Below, in pieces: positions 9,523 to 18,064 of a DNA stretch of 64,000 nt. Source of the DNA: Pseudoalteromonas caenipelagi (GTDB lineage Bacteria; Pseudomonadota; Gammaproteobacteria; Enterobacterales; Alteromonadaceae); assembly GCF_013140855.1 (NCBI RefSeq), contig NZ_JABBPG010000003.1:62001-126000 (forward strand), given 5' to 3'. The stretch's first letter is position 1. Each line of letters opens with the position of its first letter. A program made the position numbers and the translations under genes. The notes under the pieces are model-generated. The model was not told the origin of the DNA and made no database searches. It saw only the letters and a list, made by a program, of their open reading frames with translations.

Positions 9523-11598
9523 TTAGAAAGTGACGCTAAAGCCGATTGAAGGGCGTATTTCAAAATCGTCTTCTTCCTCTTTTATATATAAGTCATCAAC
9601 CGATTTAACTTTTTTATAGTCCAAATCAATGTAACTGATATTTTTCTGACCATAAGCATTCATTAATTCAAAAATTAATTTGCCATCAAGTCCAAGTAGC
9701 TGAGTTTTTCGCTCAAAACGAATATCCAATCTGTGGTACAAGTCATGACGCTTAGAAAACGGTTCACCATAAACTGGTAAATAGTGGTCTACATAGTCAG
9801 GGTTTTCTTTTACTCCAACAATCGGCGTGTAAGCTTGTCCACTGCGTGCGGTAAAGTTAAAACCGCCTTCCCACAGCTCGTTTATTTCATAATGGAATAC
9901 GGCATTGAATACCAACGGTGTATCAGCATAGTAATCGCGTGTAACATGATTGCGCGTATCCGTGCGCTCGCTCTTGGCGTAGCTAAGTGCTATCCAGCCA
10001 TACCAGTTATCGGTCTTGTTTTTACTGAGCAGCAAATCAACTCCGTAAGCCTTTCCTTCAACTTGATTGCTGTAGAGCAAGTTGGCATCATTAGCACCTG
10101 AGTCAATGGCGAGGGGGAGATCTGCCATGGTTTTATAGTAACCTTCAATTGACCATGACCATTCGTTTACAAGCTGTTGCTCGAATCCTAGTGTAAAGTG
10201 ATCTGAGGTTTGTGACTTTAATTTTGGATTGCCTACTTGCGGGATGATGTAATCCACGTCTTGCATTCGGTTATATTGACCGTATTTGGCGGTGATCGTT
10301 TCGTTATCGCTTAAATAGTAGTTAATAGCGACACGTGGCGCTGTAAAGTGCTCGTCGGTGTAGTCATTATGCTGCAGTTGCACACCCAGCTCAGATTGTA
10401 ACTTGTCAGTGACTTGCCATACATGAGTAACGCCGATGAAGCCTGAGTCGATCCCAACTTGTTGCTGGCCATTGATACGCTCGCCTTTTTTCAGATCGCA
10501 ATCAGGGTCTAACTCGGTACACACATACTGAAAAGTATCGTATTTGTATGTGGTCTGGTTATCAAAATAGGCAAAGTCAGTAATGACCCTATGAGTTTGA
10601 TTAATAAGATAATTTAGCTGTGCTTTGTAGCTGTGCCGTTGCTCATTTGCTTGTTCGAAATAGCCCGTAGTGAGCGTTGCTTGTTTACCATACTCGAGCC
10701 GCTCTGAGTGCTCCAATACACCTACACCGACTCTAAGATGATAGTTTTTGCTGTAGTGGTCCCACAGTAAATTTTGACTATTAAAGTCGCGAATAAACCG
10801 AGCATCACCTTGGAATTCAGGCGTTTTTTTGGCAAGTTCAGCACGCTCATTAAAACCTGCTGCTGCTGAATCTTCCGCGCCAGTAAAATTCAACGTGAGC
10901 GTATTGTTGTTGTTGATGTCCCACAACCACTTACCTTGGTAGTCGTGGTCATCGGGGGCATCATTGACGACAATGCCATTTTTTTCTCCATCATCGTCTT
11001 CTAACTCCTCACCTTCAGAGAAAAACAAGGGCAGAGTGCTTTTACGAGCAGAAAAATAAAATGCTGTATTTTCGGTAGCTTGACCTTCAAAAAAGATACC
11101 AGCGTTAAACATGGTGAAATCAACAGTGGTGGTGATAGGTTGATATTTTGGGTTACGCAGTGTGACATCAAACACTGCACCTGTAGCATCACTATAGGCT
11201 GCTCCGTAGCCTGCCGAATATAATTGAAAGTCTTGAATGATATGACGGTTAAAAATAGAACTGCCGAAGTCATGGAAAATATAACCCGCAGGCATATAGT
11301 CCACTTCGAAAATATTGTCACTGGGCGAAGAACCTCTTACCGCTGGGGCGCTCATTGAACCACCTGCAGCAACAACGCCGGGCAGAGCATATACGGCGCG
11401 CAGAGGATCGCCCATCGCTCCAGGCATTTCAACCAGCTTTTCTGTGTCTTCAGTAATAGAGCTGGTGATGCTGCTGCGTTTATAGTGAACTTCAATATGT
11501 TCGATATTGTTCGGTTTGTCTTCAGCATGTGTAGTCAGGACAATACACATCATTATAGGGGATAGTATAAAGATACGTTTTTGAGCGTGGGAGAGCAT
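9523..11598 (-). CDS. TonB-dependent outer-membrane receptor
   Basis: A 691-residue outer-membrane transporter. The first 25 residues look like a signal peptide ending in HAEDKP. A plug domain follows (about 30-150) with IEHIEVHYK as the TonB-box region and ALPGVVAAGG and PAVRGSSPSDN typical of plugs. The rest is beta-barrel, ending in a terminal aromatic, GFSVTF. Such receptors import iron chelates, cobalamin, sugars or peptides using TonB energy. I saw no clear Fur box upstream, so iron is not favoured as cargo. It lies about 110 bases downstream of a membrane thioredoxin gene on the same strand and may be co-transcribed with it. Confidence 0.9.
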   Translation of the reverse strand: MLSHAQKRIFILSPIMMCIVLTTHAEDKPNNIEHIEVHYKRSSITSSITEDTEKLVEMPGAMGDPLRAVYALPGVVAAGGSMSAPAVRGSSPSDNIFEVDYMPAGYIFHDFGSSIFNRHIIQDFQLYSAGYGAAYSDATGAVFDVTLRNPKYQPITTTVDFTMFNAGIFFEGQATENTAFYFSARKSTLPLFFSEGEELEDDDGEKNGIVVNDAPDDHDYQGKWLWDINNNNTLTLNFTGAEDSAAAGFNERAELAKKTPEFQGDARFIRDFNSQNLLWDHYSKNYHLRVGVGVLEHSERLEYGKQATLTTGYFEQANEQRHSYKAQLNYLINQTHRVITDFAYFDNQTTYKYDTFQYVCTELDPDCDLKKGERINGQQQVGIDSGFIGVTHVWQVTDKLQSELGVQLQHNDYTDEHFTAPRVAINYYLSDNETITAKYGQYNRMQDVDYIIPQVGNPKLKSQTSDHFTLGFEQQLVNEWSWSIEGYYKTMADLPLAIDSGANDANLLYSNQVEGKAYGVDLLLSKNKTDNWYGWIALSYAKSERTDTRNHVTRDYYADTPLVFNAVFHYEINELWEGGFNFTARSGQAYTPIVGVKENPDYVDHYLPVYGEPFSKRHDLYHRLDIRFERKTQLLGLDGKLIFELMNAYGQKNISYIDLDYKKVKSVDDLYIKEEEDDFEIRPSIGFSVTF

Positions 11599-11708
11599 GG
11601 TTTATTTCCTGCAGTAAGTACATTGTTGACGGCAAGAAGTGTACTTTGCTTATGTGTTGAATTGTTTTAGATTTGGGTAATTAAATGTTTACTAAGTCTT
11701 ACATCTGC

Positions 11709-12191
11709 TTACATTCTCAAACGTAAACCGAGTTCTGTTGAGTAACCCATGTCTCGCTGGATTATGTTTCCACTCTCGTCAATAACATAGTAGCTTGGGT
11801 AAGCGCTGACTCTATAGTTTGCTGCAATATTTTCGTTGCCAAGCAAGATAGGTAACGATAGCTTTAGGTCGGCAACAAACGCACTGATCTGTGCTTTGTT
11901 CTCAAAATCCAGTGCTATGGCTACTGCATTCATTTGCTCTTGCTCATAGAGTTTGTTTAGATTTGGCATGCTGTAGCGGCAAATGGTGCACCAGGGTGCA
12001 AAAAAGTATACCACGACTTTTTGCCCCCTGAATGTAGTTAAGCTAACACGTTCTGCTGAGTTCAGCTGTGGCAGAGAAAAATAGGGGGCCGGTTGATGTT
12101 CACTTGTCGGTAGCATGTATCTTTGCTGATAAGCGTTAAATAACAAGAACACAGTAACGGTGATGACAATTTGTAAAAGTGTTTTGACCAT
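11709..12191 (-). CDS. TlpA-like membrane-anchored thioredoxin family protein
   Basis: A 160-residue redoxin with an N-terminal membrane anchor (about residues 5-20). The periplasmic thioredoxin fold has the active site CTIC in FFAPWCTICRYSMPNL and the cis-Pro in AYPSYYVI. Proteins of this shape (TlpA/ResA type) reduce or form disulphides in the cell envelope, often for cytochrome maturation or receptor folding. It is the first gene of a likely pair with the TonB-dependent receptor downstream. The exact partner is unknown. Confidence 0.87.
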   Translation of the reverse strand: MVKTLLQIVITVTVFLLFNAYQQRYMLPTSEHQPAPYFSLPQLNSAERVSLTTFRGQKVVVYFFAPWCTICRYSMPNLNKLYEQEQMNAVAIALDFENKAQISAFVADLKLSLPILLGNENIAANYRVSAYPSYYVIDESGNIIQRDMGYSTELGLRLRM

Positions 12192-12254
12192 AAAAGCTTA
12201 TTAACAATTAGAAAGCGTAGCCAAAGCTTACTATGAATTGGACGGTAGGGTAAT

Positions 12255-12285
12255 GTGTGATGTGCTATTCCTACACACATCACAC
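12255..12285 (-). terminator. Hairpin after the OlsF-like gene
   Basis: Perfect 10-bp stem (12255-12264 with 12276-12285) and an 11-base loop, starting eight bases after the stop codon of the upstream minus-strand acyltransferase gene. The U tract is poor, so termination may be partial and allow read-through to the thioredoxin gene. Confidence 0.5.
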
Positions 12286-12292
12286 TATGGCT

Positions 12293-13999
12293 CTAGCCTA
12301 AGTAGCGTTTTGCTTTTTGCGGTTTTATTTTTGTTAAATCACAAAGCACCAAGCCATCAATACAATTATTAAAATCGGGATCAATACTGAAACAAAGGAA
12401 GTTAGCACCGTCATCGTCACAGACTTCGGTGTATTGCTTAAAGAGTGTGGGTACCTGAGCACCTAAATTTGCTAGCACATGTTTCAGCTCTGCGAAGTCT
12501 TCTTTGATATCATTACCATGGAAAAGGTTTTGATATTGCTCAACTTGTTGGCTGGTAAGTTTATACTCATTTTTAGGCTGAGCGTGATCTGGTAAACGCG
12601 AAAAGTAGTGTTGATAGTGATAAACCAACATCGCCTTCGCTTCGTCAGGTAAACTGTTGGATAAACTGACCGCGCCAAATAAATACCTATGCTCTGGATA
12701 GCGTTTTACAAAGGCGCCAATGCCATACCAAAGGTAATCTAAGCTTTTCCTTCCCCAATACTTTGGTTGCACAAAGCTTCTGCCCAACTCCAAGCCATGT
12801 TCAAAGTAAGGTGTCATTTTATCGCTATAATCAAATAAACTATCGGTGTACAAGCCTTGTTGACCATACTCTTCGATGACTTTCTTTGCGCTGGCCATAC
12901 GATAAGCACCAACAAGTTCCAGTTGGCTTGGATCCCAAAGTACCAAGTGATGATAATGCATGTCGTATTTGTCAATATCTCGACGTTTGCCACTGCCTTC
13001 TCCAACAGCACGAAATGCAATTTCCCGTAGGCGGCCAAGCTCTCTGAAAATAACTGAACTACCTTGATAGTGATATAGGTATATCTGCATTCCATCTTGT
13101 GTTTGCCCTAGTAGTTCACATTCTTCGAGTGCCTTTTTAAGCTCTTTTTTACACTCAGGAACTGCTATTGGTGTTTGGGTTTTAAGAGGGAGTGTTTTTT
13201 TGCTATTGAGTCGATAAAGCTGCTTTCGTATCAAACCGACAACTTCTTTATCTTTTAAGTTTTCGATGATATATGACTCGGGAGGAATACAAGCTCCAAT
13301 CTCGAACTCTAGAGACTTCTGGCGCTGCTTAAACATTTCTTTGACCAATAATAAACTCGCAAGCGGTTTATAAATCATAGAAGTACCATAAAAAAGCGGA
13401 CTGTTTTTTGCCTTAATATAGATAGGCAAAATTGGGCAGTTGGCCTTTTTAGCCATGCGCAGAAAACCTGAATTCCATTTACAGTCTTTTATACCGGTAG
13501 GGCCAAGGCGTGAAACTTCGCCAGCTGGGAATATTAAAAGTACTCCTTCACTTTTCAGGTGTGCTTGGATGTTTGCTAATTCTTGCTTACGACTTGTACC
13601 TGATAAGTTATCGACGGGTAATAATAATGAGTGCATGGGGGTAAGCGACATCAACATGCGGTTTGCGACCACCTTCAGATCGGGACGGACCTTGGCAATA
13701 ACACGAATTAAGGCGAGCGCATCTAATGAACCAATTGGGTGGTTTGCAACGATTACAACGCTTCCTTCACTGGGGATATGTTCAATCTGTTTTGGTTTGT
13801 AGCGCGCGTCAAAATCTAGTTCATCCAAAACCTGCTCAACAAACTCAATGCCTTGTAGATGTGGGTAAGTGTCAGCAAATGCAACAAATTCTTGCTCATG
13901 TAACAGGTAGCCAAGTCCTTTTTTAACTAGTCCTTTTACTTTTGGGGAGTGTTCTAACTGTGGCAAGTTAGCTTCGATCACTTTATCGACACTGATCAT
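12293..13999 (-). CDS. Bifunctional acyltransferase, OlsF-like (PlsC + OlsB-type GNAT domains)
   Basis: A 568-residue protein with two acyltransferase halves. Residues about 60-260 form a PlsC-type domain with NHPIGSLD (the HX4D catalytic motif) and FPAGEVSR. Residues about 300-470 form an OlsB-like N-acyltransferase domain with LREIAFRAVGEGSGKRRDID and the region LELGRSFVQPKYWG. This order (O-acyltransferase first, N-acyltransferase second) is that of OlsF, known to make ornithine lipids: the C-terminal half acylates ornithine and the N-terminal half adds the second acyl chain. Ornithine lipid synthesis is therefore likely but inferred. It diverges from the dehydrogenase gene at 14163. Confidence 0.85.
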   Translation of the reverse strand: MISVDKVIEANLPQLEHSPKVKGLVKKGLGYLLHEQEFVAFADTYPHLQGIEFVEQVLDELDFDARYKPKQIEHIPSEGSVVIVANHPIGSLDALALIRVIAKVRPDLKVVANRMLMSLTPMHSLLLPVDNLSGTSRKQELANIQAHLKSEGVLLIFPAGEVSRLGPTGIKDCKWNSGFLRMAKKANCPILPIYIKAKNSPLFYGTSMIYKPLASLLLVKEMFKQRQKSLEFEIGACIPPESYIIENLKDKEVVGLIRKQLYRLNSKKTLPLKTQTPIAVPECKKELKKALEECELLGQTQDGMQIYLYHYQGSSVIFRELGRLREIAFRAVGEGSGKRRDIDKYDMHYHHLVLWDPSQLELVGAYRMASAKKVIEEYGQQGLYTDSLFDYSDKMTPYFEHGLELGRSFVQPKYWGRKSLDYLWYGIGAFVKRYPEHRYLFGAVSLSNSLPDEAKAMLVYHYQHYFSRLPDHAQPKNEYKLTSQQVEQYQNLFHGNDIKEDFAELKHVLANLGAQVPTLFKQYTEVCDDDGANFLCFSIDPDFNNCIDGLVLCDLTKIKPQKAKRYLG

Positions 14000-14054
14000 A
14001 AAACTGTCCTATTGGATATCATTAACATTAGATTAAAAATTTCTAGTGACACCC

Positions 14055-14097
14055 ATGTTGCAAAATTCTGTCATTTGTATGACATTGAAATGTTGCA
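14055..14097. promoter_or_regulatory. Candidate operator between divergent olsF-like and dehydrogenase genes
   Basis: A 16-base palindrome TGTCATTTGTATGACA (14069-14084) is flanked almost symmetrically by two direct copies of ATGTTGCA (14055-14062 and 14090-14097), at gaps of six and five bases. It lies between the two divergent start codons. The binding protein is not known. Confidence 0.45.
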
Positions 14098-14162
14098 TGT
14101 CGATTTTTCTGATCTGGGTTTTTAGTTGTGATTTAGTTAGCATTGGGTGTAATTATTATGAA

Positions 14163-15095
14163 ATGGATAAACAGATGTCATTGCTTGTTTGCATAACCCA
14201 AAGAGACAACACAAAACTGCTAAATGAATTAAGCGCACAGCTACCTGAGGTAGATATTTTTGAGTGGCCTCATTGCCCCGACTTGGCACAAGTCGAGTTT
14301 GTACTTGCTTGGAATGCGCCTGATGAACTGTGGACTCAGCTACCCAATTTAAAGGTTGTGCAATCTTATGGCGCGGGCGTGGATGGTATTGCAATGCATT
14401 TGTTGCCCGAGCATGTTACTGTGACGCGTATTGTGGATGTACAGTTAACTAAGGATATGGCTCAGTATGTGCTGACTCATGTCTTAGCTCATAAGTTACG
14501 ATTAAAGCAGTACTTCGTGCAACAACAACAAGGTGTATGGAAACCAAAGCGAGCACATCAGGGTAATCATGTCGGTATTATGGGGCTAGGTGAGCTTGGC
14601 CAGGCAGTTGCACGTAAATTAATTGATAATGGCTTTACAGTGAGCGGCTGGTCAGCATCAGAAAAATGTATTGATCATGTCAATACATACGCTGGGCAAG
14701 CGAAGTTAAATCTGTTTTTAGCCAACTTGGATTATCTCGTATGTTTGTTGCCGTTAACAGCACATACAAGAGGCATATTAAATAAAAGCATTTTCTCATT
14801 ATTACCAAACCACTGTGTTTTGATCAATGTTGCCAGAGGTCGGCATCTTGTAGAAGAAGATCTAATATGGGCGCTGGATAACAATGAGTTGGCTGCTGCA
14901 AGTTTAGATGTATTTGCCCAAGAGCCTCTAGATAGTGAGCACCCTTTTTGGTTGCATCCTAGTATTACTATCACACCACACTGCGCGGCACTGACATCTA
15001 TTACAACAGCTAGTGAGCAAATTGCAGAAAATTATTTATCTTTATTGAATAGTGAGGTTTTGGCAAATACCGTTGATAGAAGTAAAGGGTATTAA
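14163..15095 (+). CDS. D-isomer-specific 2-hydroxyacid dehydrogenase, GhrA-like
   Basis: Cytoplasmic NAD(P)H-dependent enzyme of the glyoxylate/hydroxypyruvate reductase A type. About 310 residues, the usual length. Visible features are YGAGVDGI in the substrate loop, the Rossmann motif GIMGLGELGQAVA, the catalytic Arg in INVARGRHLVEEDL, the Glu in FAQEPL, and the catalytic His in ITPHCAALT. ATG at 14163 is preferred. ATG at 14175 with GGA seven bases upstream is a good alternative. Longer versions add a hydrophobic leader not seen in the family. The true substrate (glyoxylate, hydroxypyruvate or other 2-keto acid) cannot be decided. Confidence 0.88.
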   Translation: MDKQMSLLVCITQRDNTKLLNELSAQLPEVDIFEWPHCPDLAQVEFVLAWNAPDELWTQLPNLKVVQSYGAGVDGIAMHLLPEHVTVTRIVDVQLTKDMAQYVLTHVLAHKLRLKQYFVQQQQGVWKPKRAHQGNHVGIMGLGELGQAVARKLIDNGFTVSGWSASEKCIDHVNTYAGQAKLNLFLANLDYLVCLLPLTAHTRGILNKSIFSLLPNHCVLINVARGRHLVEEDLIWALDNNELAAASLDVFAQEPLDSEHPFWLHPSITITPHCAALTSITTASEQIAENYLSLLNSEVLANTVDRSKGY

Positions 15096-15201
15096 ATATC
15101 CTCATCTTTGACTTGATGGGCCTGCGTTCGTATATCAAAGTAGCGATAGATTTATAATTGCGTATTTTAAGTTAACTTTGTACCTATCAAGTCACAAAAA
15201 G

Positions 15202-15230
15202 TTCACTTTTCATTCATTTTGCTGTATATA
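15202..15230 (+). promoter_or_regulatory. Candidate sigma-70 promoter of the 45-residue peptide gene
   Basis: TTCACT (15202-15207), a 17-base spacer, then TATATA (15225-15230), about 70 bases before the start codon at 15300. Confidence 0.4.
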
Positions 15231-15299
15231 AAAACATCTTGTTTGTTCGTGGGATATTCAGTAGATTATTAAAAAATAATAAAAACATGAGGCTATAAA

Positions 15300-15437
15300 A
15301 TGAAAGGTAAACAAAGCGGTGTGAAGTTTTCAATTGTCCTTTTTTCGGTCATTTTATTGGGAGTTTCAGCTTGGTTTACAAAGGCTCAAGCAAGTGAGTT
15401 ACAAGAGCCCATAACAAATATAAGTGTTAACGTTTAG
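15300..15437 (+). CDS. Small exported or membrane peptide, 45 residues
   Basis: A short gene. ATG at 15300 is preceded by GAGG with seven bases of spacing, and a promoter-like pair lies upstream. The peptide starts with basic residues (MKGKQSGVK). A hydrophobic core of about 15 residues follows (FSIVLFSVILLGVSAWF), then KAQA, which fits a signal peptidase I site, and a short acidic tail ELQEPITNISVNV. It is either a secreted peptide of about 13 residues or a single-pass membrane peptide. I do not recognise a family. Its last 11 bases overlap the 3' end of the convergent smrA gene. Confidence 0.55.
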   Translation: MKGKQSGVKFSIVLFSVILLGVSAWFTKAQASELQEPITNISVNV

Positions 15438-16008
15438 CGTGAAGCTCTCTATTCTCTAACTTTTTCTCATCACTCTTTTTAAGTAGCACATAGGTTGCGG
15501 CACTTCCGCCGTGGCAGTTTAGTGCGCTATGAAAAGCTAGGACTTGCGGCATTTCTTGTAGCCATTTATTGATATAGCTTTTTAAAATGGCGGGAAAAGG
15601 CTTACTTTTCAGTCCAATGCCGTGCCTAACCAATAGCACTCTAATGTTGCGTTGCTGGCAATCTAAAACAAATTCAAATAGCGCACTGCGAGCTTGATGG
15701 AATGTCTTACCATGTAAGTCCAGTGTGGCGTCGATTTGATATTTACCTAAACGCAGGTTTTTATACACACCTTCCTGAACACCGGACTTCTTGTATGCCA
15801 ATAGATCGTGCGGGTCAACTAAATCGACATATTCGGTAGATAAAAAATTGGCATCAAAATCGATTTCCTGCTGTGCAGCACGACGTTTTTCTAACTGAGC
15901 TATGGTAGGAGAGCGCTTGATTTGCGCAAGTTCAATTTGATTGGTTTTTGCCAATGGGGTGACATCCCCCATTGATGCTAAGAATAATTCTTCATCTGTC
16001 ATAGCCAT
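15427..16008 (-). CDS. smrA: DNA endonuclease SmrA (Smr domain protein)
   Basis: A 193-residue protein with a C-terminal Smr domain (about 95-180). It carries the signature LDLHGKTFHQAR, the LVRHGIG segment, and the closing GGSAATYVLLKK. These match E. coli SmrA/YdaL, a small nicking DNA endonuclease. The N-terminal 90 residues (starting DEELFLASMGDVTPL) are also typical. Two in-frame ATGs two codons apart are possible; the first is used. The downstream small peptide gene converges and overlaps by 11 bases. Confidence 0.9.
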   Translation of the reverse strand: MAMTDEELFLASMGDVTPLAKTNQIELAQIKRSPTIAQLEKRRAAQQEIDFDANFLSTEYVDLVDPHDLLAYKKSGVQEGVYKNLRLGKYQIDATLDLHGKTFHQARSALFEFVLDCQQRNIRVLLVRHGIGLKSKPFPAILKSYINKWLQEMPQVLAFHSALNCHGGSAATYVLLKKSDEKKLENRELHAKR

Positions 16009-16074
16009 ACTACACCTGAAAAATACAACTGAGAGTATGGCTGAGATTCTAGCTTAGTCGAACAAGGATGACTA

Positions 16075-16314
16075 CTAACTCAGTTCGATTTGTCCAAACG
16101 TATACACCTTAAACAAATAAAACGTATTAATTAGAATAAGGCTGAGGTTAGATACCACACTCGTATTGACTAGATCCAAACTGAACGATAGAAACAGCAA
16201 GCCACATGCGGCAATTGCAGCTGCACGTAAAAGCGTAATTTGGTTAATAAAAAAGGCACCTAAGCCTAGAGTAAGCAATACAATATTGATGAGCCAGTTG
16301 AACTCGTTGAGCAT
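16075..16314 (-). CDS. Small membrane protein of unknown function
   Basis: A 79-residue, highly hydrophobic protein with about three predicted membrane helices (residues about 8-24, 28-46 and 53-72) and almost no soluble part. It starts MLNEFNWLINIVLL and has one charged Arg between helices. I do not recognise the family; helix spacing resembles small two- to three-helix membrane proteins of the CBU_0592 kind. It lies between smrA and another unknown gene on the same strand. Confidence 0.6.
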   Translation of the reverse strand: MLNEFNWLINIVLLTLGLGAFFINQITLLRAAAIAACGLLFLSFSLDLVNTSVVSNLSLILINTFYLFKVYTFGQIELS

Positions 16315-16414
16315 GGTCTGTTTGGTCTTCCATTGTTGATTAAAGGAGCGCCATTATGGTGATCATTTAACCATGCTTCAAGCGAGTATTTTTATATTTT
16401 TCAGATTAGTTTTT

Positions 16415-16882
16415 TTAATCCAAAGCAAGCTTTTTTAGTGCAGAAATAAAGCCTGCTTGTTCGAGTATTTGATATTTTTGACAGGTATTCGGATTTTTCT
16501 GATCAGCACATAAATACAAGGTATTACGGTCTAAAGCGGGCCGAGGGTGCAAGTTTGAATCAAATAAAATTGGGTCTATACCTGGCAAGCCATCCCAATA
16601 AACACTTTGCGAGACTAAACCAAGTTTCTCATAGGTGATTAACTTTGGTTTAGGAAAAATAAATGCGATCAATGCCAGTACACCCAATGCTACCCATTTG
16701 CCAATTGGCTTGTTTTCGCTAGATGATTGATTTAATACCTCGGCGTTTTGAGGGGCGGACTTTTCAATCGTTAAGTTACCTTGATGGGGCGTTCTTTTTA
16801 TCCGAGCTTTGTGCTTTCCCTGAACCTGACCAAGTAATGCTTGTTTCTTATGCTTTTTTTGTTTATTTAAATTGTTTGACAT
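16415..16882 (-). CDS. Single-pass membrane protein of unknown function
   Basis: A 155-residue protein. The N-terminal 35 residues are very basic (KQKKHKKQALL and KHKARIKRTP), a Ser/Asn-rich linker follows, and then one membrane segment (about 63-77, WVALGVLALIAFIFP). The remaining 75 residues would lie outside and hold two cysteines in YLCADQKNPNTCQKY, close enough for a disulphide. The basic tail would face the cytoplasm and could touch nucleic acid or ribosomes. No known family recognised. Confidence 0.6.
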   Translation of the reverse strand: MSNNLNKQKKHKKQALLGQVQGKHKARIKRTPHQGNLTIEKSAPQNAEVLNQSSSENKPIGKWVALGVLALIAFIFPKPKLITYEKLGLVSQSVYWDGLPGIDPILFDSNLHPRPALDRNTLYLCADQKNPNTCQKYQILEQAGFISALKKLALD

Positions 16883-16975
16883 GCTTAGATGTAGCCTTTT
16901 AGTTGCAGCACTCTATAATAGTTCTATCATCTAAATAATAGCGTATTTTTATGTCGCAGCCTATGGGAAAGGATT

Positions 16976-17359
16976 ATGGATCAACAAATCTCAATACTAA
17001 TCGTCGATGATGTCGGTACGGTACGTAGTTTTTTACACCAAACCTTAATGCACCTAGGTATTGAACGTGTGAAGGAAGCATCAACGGTTCGTCAGTGTAT
17101 CAGTGCATGCGAAGAGCAGCATTTTGATATTGTGTTTTTAGACATTGAGTTACCAGATGGGGATGGTAAAGAGATAATCTCTCAATTAAATGAAATAAAC
17201 CCGGATCTGAATGTCGTTATGGTTTCAGCTCATTCAACGGTTGAAAATGTTAAAGATGCGATTGAACTTGGAGCGAAGGGGTTTGTTGTAAAGCCATTTT
17301 CACCGAAGAAAATTGCAGCTATGTTGAAAAAGTTTTATCCAGAGCTAGAAATAAGTTAA
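16976..17359 (+). CDS. Single-domain response regulator, CheY-like
   Basis: A 127-residue stand-alone receiver domain. D11-D12, phospho-acceptor D56 in VFLDIELPDG, the VSAHS switch Ser, and K in VVKPFSPKK are all present, so it is likely active. There is no output domain, so it must act by protein contact, as in chemotaxis or phosphorelay. GGAAAGG just before the ATG is a strong ribosome site. No kinase or chemotaxis gene is adjacent; two-component specificity is unknown. Confidence 0.92.
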   Translation: MDQQISILIVDDVGTVRSFLHQTLMHLGIERVKEASTVRQCISACEEQHFDIVFLDIELPDGDGKEIISQLNEINPDLNVVMVSAHSTVENVKDAIELGAKGFVVKPFSPKKIAAMLKKFYPELEIS

Positions 17360-17381
17360 GTCACTTTCAATATTCAGACAT

Positions 17382-17408
17382 AAAAAAACCGACTTTCGTC
17401 GGTTTTTT
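17382..17408. terminator. Bidirectional terminator between receiver gene and rpsT
   Basis: Stem AAAAAACCGAC / GTCGGTTTTTT around TTTC, with A and T tracts on both sides, serving the two convergent genes. Confidence 0.92.
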
Positions 17409-17422
17409 CAATCAAAAACAAA

Positions 17423-17683
17423 TTATAGCGCTTTGATTTTAGCAGCTAAACGGCTCTTATGACGAGCAGCTTTGTTTTTGTGGATAAGACCTTTAGTTGC
17501 GTAACGGTCTAAAATTGGTGTTGCAACAGCAAATGCTTGAGTTGCAGCTTCTTTGTCACCAGCTTCAATTGCAGCGATTACTTTTTTGAAGTAAGTACGC
17601 ATCATTGAACGACGGCTTGCGTTGTGCTGGCGGCGTTTTTCGCTAGTAATAGCGCGTTTTTTTGCAGACTTGATGTTAGCCAA
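17423..17683 (-). CDS. rpsT: 30S ribosomal protein S20
   Basis: An 86-residue basic protein beginning [20 protein letters not shown], the family signature, and rich in Lys, Arg and Ala throughout. It binds 16S rRNA in the body of the 30S subunit. Its position beside the divergent murJ-ribF-ileS operon is the standard gammaproteobacterial order. Expression is probably driven by the promoter at 17731-17759. Confidence 0.98.
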   Translation of the reverse strand: MANIKSAKKRAITSEKRRQHNASRRSMMRTYFKKVIAAIEAGDKEAATQAFAVATPILDRYATKGLIHKNKAARHKSRLAAKIKAL

Positions 17684-18064
17684 GGTTTGCTCCTAACAAT
17701 CTTAAAATAAGCTTAATTTAAAGGCCGAGGAATATGCCCGTTTTAATCGCAAAAGTCAATACAATTTGACAACTGCGGCCTTTGTTTCTTTATCATCGGT
17801 GGCCTGTTCACACTAAAACAACAGCAAATCGCTTGCTTCAATCCAGTAATCTCAGGCATTAGAATCACATCAATGCCAAAGAAATTCCTCGGCTGTTGCG
17901 ATTAATGGCGCGTATTGTAACAAACCTTGCAACGTTCACATAGTGTTAGGGCAAGAAATTTTATTTTGTGCACAGTTTGAGCTCAATTGAGTGGTTATTG
18001 CGGTACAATCTTGTGGCATAATTGGCACGTTTTTCACGATGTTTTTGCTGTGTAGGGGAAGAGG
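17684..18064. other. Divergent promoter region between rpsT and murJ
   Basis: Gene-free. It holds the rpsT promoter (17731-17759). It also holds two 10-base words, GCCGAGGAAT (about 17723-17732) and TTAATCGCAA (about 17742-17751), that recur reverse-complemented at about 17883-17906, with the word order changed. A large palindrome is therefore excluded. No open reading frame of note. Confidence 0.6.
17731..17759 (-). promoter_or_regulatory. rpsT promoter
   Basis: On the minus strand TTGACT (17759-17754), a 17-base spacer, then CATATT (17736-17731), about 48 bases before the rpsT start codon. The -35 matches five of six consensus bases. Confidence 0.7.

Noticed and set aside
11599..11708. Fur box upstream of the TonB-dependent receptor
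   Set aside because: No 19-base Fur-like palindrome was seen, so iron control is not claimed.
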